NCBI GenBank assembly: GCA_038503035.1 | Contig: JAVSML010000993.1 | Location: 62,001 to 126,000, forward strand | DNA from: Crocodylus rhombifer | Lineage: Eukaryota > Chordata > Crocodylia > Crocodylidae | Length of the DNA stretch: 64,000 nt | Direction: 5' to 3' | In this document: positions 56,272 through 64,000 of the stretch, piece after piece | Layout of the letters: each line of letters opens with the position of its first letter | Position numbering within the stretch: position 1 is the first letter of the stretch | Position numbers and translations under genes: made by a program | Notes under the pieces: generated by a model | What the model saw: only the letters and a program-made list of their open reading frames with translations | Databases searched by the model: none | Told to the model about the DNA's origin: nothing

Positions 56272-56861
56272 CAGGGGTGGGCAAAATGCTCCTGGCCAGT
56301 CTCCATGGAGACCCCAGGAGCATGGGCCATGATAGTATAGGGCCATGCAGGTGCATGGCCACAGAACAGGGGCTCCACCCTGGCCTTGCCCCACATTGTC
56401 CCAGCCCAGTGCAATCATGGCCCATGCTTCTGGGGTCTCTGTCAAGAGTGACTAGGAGTGGCATGGGCAGGTCATGTGGCTGGGCAGGGAGCTGCTCCAG
56501 AGCCAGGAACAGGATTTCGCGGTAGTGACAACACAGGGCTGGGGCTGGAGCTGGGGTACAGCCACAATCCCTACATGCCACTGCTTGTGGAACTGATGCT
56601 TATTGAAGGGGTGTGCAGGCAGCCAATCATGGCTCTACCCTGGCCCCACCCCAAAATCCCAGAGTCCTCCAGCCTGGCCCATCTGCCTCGCTCCCAGCTG
56701 CCCACCCTACCTGCATGGGTCCTAACCAAGACAATAGTTGCGGGGCAGACAGTCGGGGTGCCCATTCAACTGGGACTGGGTCCAGTGGCAGCAGCCAGAA
56801 GGAGCCATCACCACAAGGGCTGCTGGGAAATGGAGTCCACCATGACAGTTGCCCACCCCAG
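56272..56861. mobile_element. Non-autonomous hAT element with perfect 8-bp target duplication
   Basis: The left end reads CAGGGGTGGGCAAAATG and the reverse complement of the right end CTGGGGTGGGCAACTGTC. The flanking octamers are both CCCTAGTC (56264-56271 and 56862-56869). The GC-rich interior has inverted repeats of GGGCCATGAT/ATCATGGCCC type (56324 and 56413). The 169-residue plus-strand frame crossing it, like its antisense frames, shows no transposase motif. Confidence 0.93.
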
Positions 56862-56869
56862 CCCTAGTC

Positions 56870-57739
56870 TATCTTACCCCACAAAAGAGATGGAACCTGT
56901 CCATTGCTGCATGAAACAGTCCAGTAGTCTTTGCTTGCCTCTTGCTGCTAGAGATGGTGGCCCCTGATGACTTTGACTCATAGAGAAGGCAGACATGGTA
57001 TGAAGGGCCACATGTGCATTTGCCTCTTCCCTGGAATGTCAGGGGGAAACTAATGGTGTACTTCATTAGCTTAACTGTCAGCAGACAATCACAAAGGTTG
57101 AAAAAAGGTGGCTGGTATACTACTAAAAATGCACAGCTGGAGAACGCGGAGGGGGCAAGCATCCCCCTCCCTTGCCCACTCATGCCTTGACAGGATCAGC
57201 AGACAGCTGCTGTGAAGATACAACAACTGTACCAGCAGTATGCTGTGTGCTGCAGGATTCTTTTAGGGGAGGGGGTCTACCACCACCGCCTCCACTCTTC
57301 CTCCCTGCAGGGACTCAGGACCTTAGCCCACCCTGTGACCCTTCCCCTCCTGCTGTGAAATGACCTTGGGCTTCACAGACTGTGTTCACAAGGGTGGGGA
57401 GGCCACAGGGATTTCAGACTTACTTTCAGCATTTAGAAAACAGTACAATCAATTCTGTGGAACCTGAACTGCCATAGTGGCCTGAACAAATTGTCTAAGC
57501 AGCAAACCTAATGATTTATAAGCTACTTTATTTATCATTTTCTAGATCACTGGTTTGCAATACTTTCCCTGTAATAAAGTACCATTATCTGTCCCTAGTG
57601 AGTCATTTGCATGGGGGTGAAGGCCATTCCTACTTTCTCAGGGTGGAAGCTAAGTCTGCACAGTGACCATTAAAGTTGCTCCTCCAAAAAATACCATTTC
57701 CACTAATTGTCCACTTTGCCAACAATACTATCTTTTACC
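56870..57739. other. Intergenic stretch
   Basis: No recognisable feature; a C/T-rich patch near 57270-57360 gives a short Pro-rich frame. Confidence 0.35.
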
Positions 57740-58032
57740 TAGACTGACCATAAGAAAATCCAGGACATCCAAGATACTTCCCCTCCCAGCCCCCCACTCT
57801 CCTAAGTCAGCAGTGCTGCTGCAGGCAGAGGCAAGGGATAGGGTGGCATGGTGTGCAGGGCAGGTGGGTGCTCAACTGCCTTCCTGCCATGCCATGCCAC
57901 TCCAGCTCCCTGCCAGACTGTGCCACATGCCCTGCATTTCCAGGATGCACATTTTAATTTATACCAGGTAGCCATGACCAGCCTCCAAAACCCAGAACTG
58001 TCCCAGTGAAACTGGGACATATGGTCACCCTA
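57740..58032. mobile_element. Short hAT-type element with 8-bp target duplication
   Basis: The left end reads TAGACTGACCATAAG and the reverse complement of the right end TAGGGTGACCATATG. Flanking octamers are CTTTTACC and CTTTTAGC (7 of 8). 293 bp, non-coding. Its terminus matches the partial element at 33115. Confidence 0.88.
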
Positions 58033-58389
58033 CTTTTAGCACATCACACTCTCACATCGGATGGGAAGAAGTGGGAGTAGATCATGGGGGAGCTGTCTCC
58101 AAATGCAGCCATGTGGTTCCAACTCAGTCCCAAACTGCAATTCCCCAATCCTCACATATTACAGCCCCAAACCCATCTGTAACAGTGACCATCTCTGGGA
58201 TCTGTCCTGTCACAGGCTAATTCTTGTGGGGTTGCCCCAGGTCCATGTTGCAGGGTGGCAGGAAGTTCCATTCCCTCATTGTTCAAGTCTGGGTCCATTT
58301 CAGAGTCTGCACAGTTCAGGCAGATGGCCAGCTGAATCCAAGCAGCTGAGCAGGATGGACAGATGAGCCTCAATCTGGCTTGTCACTCA

Positions 58390-58740
58390 GGCTACCACAC
58401 ATGCCTGTGAGGTCTGCATGGCTTCACCCTCAGTTGTGTTGGAGTCCACAGTAGACTGCTGTGTCCACTGTTTTTTAGACCTGACCATGTTGTCGACCAC
58501 AAAAATACAGGGGAGTTCCTTGTAATGGATGCATATGACCTGCATGCACCAGTGCAGTTGCTTTCCTCACAAACTACTGCCTCGGTACAGCACAGAGGCC
58601 AGTCACAGTCATGACCCCATGTTGCCATCACCCTGGCAACCCATTGATAGAGCAAACATGTTTTAGTGGATTGATCAGAGCACCCACTGGTTCTCAATCT
58701 CATCACAGATGGCAACAAGCTCTATTAGCTCCTCCCTGTC
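58390..58740 (-). pseudogene. Possible Myb/SANT-like protein remnant
   Basis: The minus strand reads WDREELIELVAICDEIENQWV, resembling the first helix of a Myb/SANT-like domain, and later IHYKELPCIFVVDN, resembling the (F)YKEL..IL block, followed by an acidic Thr/Glu-rich part (TVDSNTTEGEA). At least five stops interrupt it. The similarity is by eye and the middle of the domain is not recognisable, so this is tentative. Confidence 0.4.
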
Positions 58741-61180
58741 CCAGTTACTGCCATTTCTTGTTCAGGCCACTAGACTCATTGAAGTGAGGGACCATGGGTG
58801 GAGGGAGGATGGCATGTGGCATCATGTATTTCCTGGATGGTTTTGATGGGTCCTGGAGGTGGTGGTTTTCAGTAGTTGCAGGCCCTGATCCTGTTCTTAG
58901 GTGAGCATGAAATGGCTGGCAAGTCACTGCATATGGCATTTAATAGATGGAGCATCCACCTGGAATTTGACATCTCTAGGCAATAAAATGACACCATCAG
59001 GGCCAGAAAAGCTAGACAAAGTTCAAGGGGAACCAGGATTAGGCTGAAGTGGTGCATTGTGGAGTGCCTGAAGGTTCAACTGGTTGGCCAGCCCTGCAAG
59101 AATATTCTGGGACAGCAGTTCACAAATCCCTCATGATAGTGTGAGATAAAGTGTTAGTACTTCTTAACGTGCAAACCTTTTGGGAGATTTGCCCCATGAC
59201 AAGTGACTCATGCTTTGTCCCACAAGAAACCATTTTTCTCACACAGCAGACATTCCCAGCCCAAATGGGATACAGGCCAGGGGACTCACATAAAATGCTG
59301 AATTAACTAACCTTGATCAGAGTGTAGTAGAAATATTTTGCTACCAAAGAGGGGTGGGATTCTTTCAGACCTAGGTTATATTGGCAAAGGGGCTTATTGT
59401 CTAGAGTCACTAAGACTAGCAAAAAAGATCCTTTTGGGGGGAAGAGGGTGGAAAGGAAAGAGGGAGCTACTATAAGCTATGTTGGCTGAATAACCCTTTT
59501 GCAGGTACAAACGGTTTTCTTCTGTGTGCTTGCTACATAGCTATACTGGCAAAGTCTTTCTAGTACAGACAAGGACTTAAAGGTTGCAATCAATTCTTCA
59601 CAATTACATTACAGCCAGAGGAGTGACTACATAAATTTCGTCCTATCATCAAGGTATCTCAAGTCTGTTTTGAAGAGATAACTTAGTTTCCATGCTAAGA
59701 GAACCCATTTTTATGCTCAAGCTGCTTAAGATTTCCACTTAGGGCCAACTGGGGTAAGGAAGGTTCGAAATATGGATAGTTAATTCATTTTGCTCACATA
59801 TCAATGGTCAAGGAACAGCCTCAAATGAAGCCTTATATTTATCATTGACATATACTCTACATTTCCTTTCCCCATGCACATCTTGCTTTATTATTTCCTT
59901 TCAACTAATCTCTTTTAATGAACACATTATCAAAAATTAGCTGTTTTCTACTTTGTAGCCTCAAGAATTACTTAATTAATGATCAGCTAGCCTTTCAACG
60001 ATACATGAAGAAGAAATCTCAGGAAGAAATGTTTATCCACTTGGCAACAACTAAACAAATGAAAATCCCAGTGAATGATATGCTTCTGTTATCAAAATCC
60101 CTTAATTGTATTCATTAATGTTCTTTAGATTGCTAGATGACTGAAGTGCTTAGATTGTATATTAGCGTGACATCTTTCATCTTTCTCCTCATTTACCCAA
60201 GGTAATATATGCTCATCAACTTCTCCACCTGGTAGACAATGATCACATAGAAAATAATTCCTTCTACATTTTAATGAATACTTAATGTGCGCTAGTCTAA
60301 GAGGTTGTCCTGTCTAAGACAAGAGCTATTAATTTATATATATTAAGCATTTACCCCAAGTGGTGGCTAACAATCCTCAATTTTTGCATATGAATGTGGT
60401 CTCCTTCCTTAGTGTCATGACATCCTAAGGACAATATATATCTTTCTGCTTTAAATGGCTTTAGTATAGAATGTTCAGTAGAATATTTTTATTTTCTAAT
60501 CACAGTCATAGAACTGTGGCCTAACAATATTATTAGAAAGCAATGAAAGTGTCCATCCTCAGAAATGCTCATATACCAAAAGTTGGAAATTCTGGATTTT
60601 GAAAAAAGGGCTCATGTATGTAACCAAGTGTTTCATCTTAGGGATCATGAGCCATAGAAGTTTGAAGACAAAGTTTAATTAGGATTTTCCGTGAGGTTCT
60701 TGTGCCAATTTGTGAAGTGCAAAAAACCCTAACATTTGAATTATGAACAAATTGTGGACACAAAATTGCAAAGCTGTGGGTCATTTCCATTTCAGGCCAT
60801 AAATGTTAGGGCCAATTTTTCACGTTTTATGTTGAGCATTGCAATGTCTAACGTTTAGACAATAACATCCCCATGCAAAAAAAAAATAATCCTGTTTTTG
60901 TGACATTGAAATAATTGTTCTGTGCCTTATAAACAGATAAAAGTGGAATTCAACTTGGGTTGTATACAGAAGTTACATTTTCTTTTGTACAATGAGGCCC
61001 CTGACAGCACTCTGTAGCTGTAACACAACAAACATTCATGAGTGCAGAGCACTTCTAAAATAGCCGATCACACAAAATATGAACCCTCCTTTGATGTAGT
61101 ATCAGAGGCAGGCACTCTAGGGCAGTCTTAGGAAAACTACAGGTTCCCTGAGAGTACTAATTTTGGGTGATTCTGCCCTC
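58741..61180. other. Intergenic stretch, AT-rich from 59560
   Basis: 58741-59100 may be more decayed transposon-derived coding sequence on the minus strand. The rest shows nothing recognisable. Confidence 0.3.
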
Positions 61181-61189
61181 ATCCCACGT

Positions 61190-61800
61190 GGCTTTGCAGG
61201 GCTGGGCAAGCACTAGCCCAGCCCTAGCCCAGGCCTGTCACAGAGAGGAGACAGAAAACCAAAGAGTCACCAAAGAGTTCTCTCCTAAACCAAGCTGGTT
61301 GCTGGCCACATTTGCTATTCTCCATGCACATTGGGATGGTTTACTCCTGTGCCTTCAGTAAGGTTTCTTTAAAATACAGTCAGCTGACCTGGACTCCTTT
61401 CCTGCTCAGACTGGCCTCCCAGGGGATCCTGTCCATCAGTTCCCTGAGGGAATCAAAGTCTGCTTTTCTGAAGTCCAGGGTCCATACTCTATACTGCTCT
61501 CCTTTCTTCCTTTTGTCAAGATCCTGAACTCAGTCATCACATGGTCACCGATGCCCAGCTTGCCACCCACTTTTACATCCCCCACCAATTTTTCCCTGTT
61601 TATAAACAGCAGGTCAAGAAGAACACGGTCCCTAGTTGGTCTCTCCAACACTTGTACCACAAAGTTGTCCCCAAAACTCTTCAAAAACTTCCTGGATTGC
61701 CTGTATTGCTCTCCCAGCAGATGTCAGGGTGTTTGAAGTCCCCCTCAACCGGTCTAACCTCCAGTTTCATATGGAGCTCTGAGCAATCCCTTTTACCCAA
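61190..61800 (-). pseudogene. CR1 LINE endonuclease-domain fragment
   Basis: The minus strand encodes the C-terminal half of the CR1 endonuclease. Read from 61780 downward: VEGDFKHPDICWESNTGNPGS, then (after a stop) NFVVQVLERPTRDRVLLDLLF, INREKLVGDVKVGGKLGIGDH and MTEFRIL. The DFKHPDI..W and GDH motifs correspond to conserved catalytic-domain residues of apurinic-type endonucleases, which nick target DNA to prime reverse transcription. After about 61430 the frame is broken and continues in pieces (for example the LKK..EQ..SKPSQ-like part near 61330) toward 61190. Both the start of the protein and the reverse transcriptase are missing. Confidence 0.82.
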
Positions 61801-63540
61801 TAGCTAGTAGTTAAAGTATTCAAAGGGAATGTAGGAGATATGCATTTATTTCCCACCTCTGCATGAAGGGGTTTGATTCTGTATTTCTCACAGTAGGGCT
61901 CTAACAACCAGGCTCTTTTGGTGTAAGTGAACATACAAGGGAAAATTAAATAGCCATTGGGCAAGGAGAAAGTTAACGTAGTTACTAGAGCGCAAGAAGG
62001 AATGAACTATACTTTACTGTTTGGTGCTTAGAACACTCAGCCGGGAACGGAAGACGTAGCTGCCAGTACCTGCCGCACTGCACATTTAATAGAAAATACT
62101 GAAATATGAGGCGAAGCAGAGACTTACGTAGCCCTCTTACTAGTTAGTGCCTTAGGCACTGACAAGTAGGCTCCTGAGTCTCTTGTCATGAGTCTCTCTG
62201 TCACTCGAACCCCAGGTTAACATTTCAGATGTATTTGGTGAGGGAAATGAAAGAGTTAATCTGTTCTTTTTCCATGAAAATAAATCTTCAGTCTACTATC
62301 CAGCTATACTCATTTGCAGCTGCCTGCTAGGCGGTTAATGGTCCCTCAACAGTGCTATGCTTTTACATGTCATAACACATTTCAGGCATTGCAGGAATGT
62401 TAACTCATTAATTCACCTATCATTTCCATCTCTGCTCTACTGAAGGGGAAATTTGCTAATAGACTGACTGCTTTTTCACACAAGAGTCAAGCAGAAGTCA
62501 ACATCAAGAGAGCTAAATGCCCTGTGCACTAGCAAGTAAATAATGCTCTCTCTCCTCAGTAGTCTGCTCTGGCTACCACATTGTAAGAGGGGATTCATCT
62601 AGTATAATGAATCAGCACCCAGAAATCAGACAGCTGATACTTACACATAAGAATTATGATGAAAGGAAATATAAGACAGTGGACAGGCAAAACTGAGGGG
62701 AAAATAACAAATGAAAAACTACATTCTAAATGTCAAACACCACGCTAGGGGAATTTGGCAATGGGACAGTGACAGATGCCATTGAAAGAATGGGCTCTTT
62801 TGAAGATAAAGAATCTTCAAAGGAAAGGAAGAATGGTTCCCAATTACAATACACTTTTTACACACATAATCGGTCCCTTTGAAGCCACTTGAATAGTGCT
62901 AAATTAAGTTTTCTTTCTGTGTTAATGAAGTTACTAGGGATAAGAATATCTAGAAGTCATTACAAAAATAATCACCAAATAGATAGAGGCAGCACTGTAC
63001 AGTTTTTTGGTAAGATAAGTGCCCAGAACATACTATATAAGCATGCAAGTAGTAGCCTTCATTTACTCATGATCCCTTTTAAGCGTAAGCCATAGTATGG
63101 AAAAATACACAGAAAAAATGTTGCTGATATTCCTTTTCCTAATCCTCTACCTAGAGCAGGAAAGGAGAGAAACTTAAGAAAATTAAACAGGGCTAAAATG
63201 CAAAAAGCAATGCACAGTTGTGACAATCATGAGCAGTCCCTCAATAGAAGGACAATCTTCCAATAAACAAGGAAGTCAATCAGTGAGTCGAGAGATGGCT
63301 TAGGCCAGTCCACAATCCTCATGTTCAAATAGAAATTGGTAAATAGTTAAATAGTAAACCGGTAAATGGTAAATAGCTCTGGCAATGTCAGGTCACAGCT
63401 TTTTCTGAATGGTCCTGATGTGCACAGTTTGGGAGAGCTTCTCTTGCAGGGCTCTCCCACCCCATGCACATGGTAACTAGCTCTGTGCCCAGCATGACTT
63501 CCTTGTGGCTGGCCAGGGCCTGTTCCCATCTGTGTCAGGT
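61801..63540. other. AT-rich intergenic stretch
   Basis: A short array of GGTAAATAG words lies near 63337-63377. No gene or other repeat is recognised. Confidence 0.35.
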
Positions 63541-63554
63541 CCTACCTAGGGCTG

Positions 63555-63840
63555 TGCCCCTTCCCCACAGCTATTTCCCAGCCCTGTGCCCCACTTGAAC
63601 ATTGGGCCAGGGAGCTGGACAGAGTCCCCTCCCCTGCAGCAGTTTCTCAGCCCTATGCCCTGATTGGGTAATTGGGGCACAGGGCTAGGAAGAGTCCCCT
63701 CCCCCACAGCTCTTTCCCAGCCCTGTGTCCTGATTGCCAGATTGGGGCATGGAGTTGGGAAAGCGCTGGAGTGGAGGGAACTCTTCCCAGCCCCCTGCCC
63801 CAATCACCTGATCAGGGCATGGAGATGGAGGACAGCTGCA
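63555..63840. repeat. Minisatellite, period about 70 bp, about four units
   Basis: CTATTTCCCAGCCCTGTGCC at 63571 recurs in variant form at 63640, 63710 and 63781, each followed by a TGATTG..ATTGGGGCA block and a GAGTCCCCTCCCC block. The overlapping open frames on both strands (up to 85 residues) reflect this repeat. Confidence 0.85.
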
Positions 63841-64000
63841 GGATAGGGGTAGGCCCCAAACCCTATCCCCGTCTACCAGCGGAGCAGCTAGCAGCAAGCC
63901 TCCAGCACAGCTGGAGGTAAGCAGGGCCCGTGGTGGGAGGGGGTTAACCCCTAGAGAGTGGGAGGAGGCAGCTGAGTGGGAGCCAGGCTGGGTCTCACCC
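63841..64000. other. GC-rich end of window
   Basis: GC-rich, with GGGAGG words; possibly the start of a larger repeat that is cut by the window edge. Confidence 0.3.

Noticed and set aside
56458..56967. 169-residue plus-strand open frame
   Set aside because: It runs from inside a delimited hAT element across its right end and target duplication, so it cannot be an ancient coding unit, and it has no motif.
1..64000. tRNA, rRNA, snRNA genes and CRISPR arrays
   Set aside because: No cloverleaf with A and B boxes, no U6, 5S or 7SL landmark and no regularly spaced direct repeats were found; the repeated 20-mers at 50378 have only three units with unequal spacing.

Overview
This window reads as intergenic or intronic DNA from a vertebrate nuclear genome, most likely a sauropsid and probably a crocodilian (a turtle is the main alternative). 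The reasons are CR1-type LINE fragments ending in ATTCTATG-like 8-mers, many short hAT-type and fold-back DNA elements whose termini resemble crocodilian and turtle repeats, retroviral-type solo LTRs, and no mammalian SINEs. I see no confident host protein-coding gene. Almost all open frames are short, lie in repeats or GC-rich low-complexity DNA, and lack family resemblance. The recognisable coding sequence all belongs to mobile elements.

Layout. 1-6.9 kb: AT-rich unique DNA with a CR1 3' end (1.76-1.9 kb), a hAT element (3.39-4.10 kb) and an inverted-repeat MITE (4.52-4.96 kb). 6.95-8.05 kb: a CA-rich tract, then a retroviral-type LTR on the minus strand with TATA box and polyadenylation signal. 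8-15 kb: mostly unique AT-rich DNA holding a fold-back element (9.9 kb) and a 636-bp Tigger/pogo deletion derivative (10712-11347). 15.2-18.4 kb: two solo-LTR-like elements on the minus strand, the second inserted in a CA/CCCAC-rich tract. 20.5-22.9 kb: an LTR-like segment, a CR1 reverse-transcriptase fragment ending at a G-run/C-run palindrome, and a fold-back hAT element. 24.5-29.6 kb: MITEs and a hAT end. 31-37.5 kb: decayed PIF/Harbinger transposase, a CR1 reverse-transcriptase fragment abutting it, and a decayed Myb/SANT-like reading frame. 38.0-38.8 kb: a hAT element with a perfect 8-bp target duplication. 40-40.6 kb: two hairpin MITEs. 40868-43807: a full-length 2.94-kb Tigger/pogo transposon whose transposase is broken by one stop and two frameshifts. 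44.4-58 kb: at least five more hAT elements with 8-bp target duplications. 61.2-61.8 kb: a CR1 endonuclease fragment. 63.55-63.84 kb: a 70-bp-period minisatellite.

The elements do not form a shared pathway; the window is a layered record of transposition. The most notable points are the Tigger derivative at 10.7 kb, which to my recollection is strikingly close to the primate Tigger1 family (a horizontal-transfer candidate), the nearly intact second Tigger with an unusual Lys/Pro/Ser-rich C-terminal tail, and the number of hAT insertions that can be delimited to the base by their 8-bp duplications although no hAT transposase is present.
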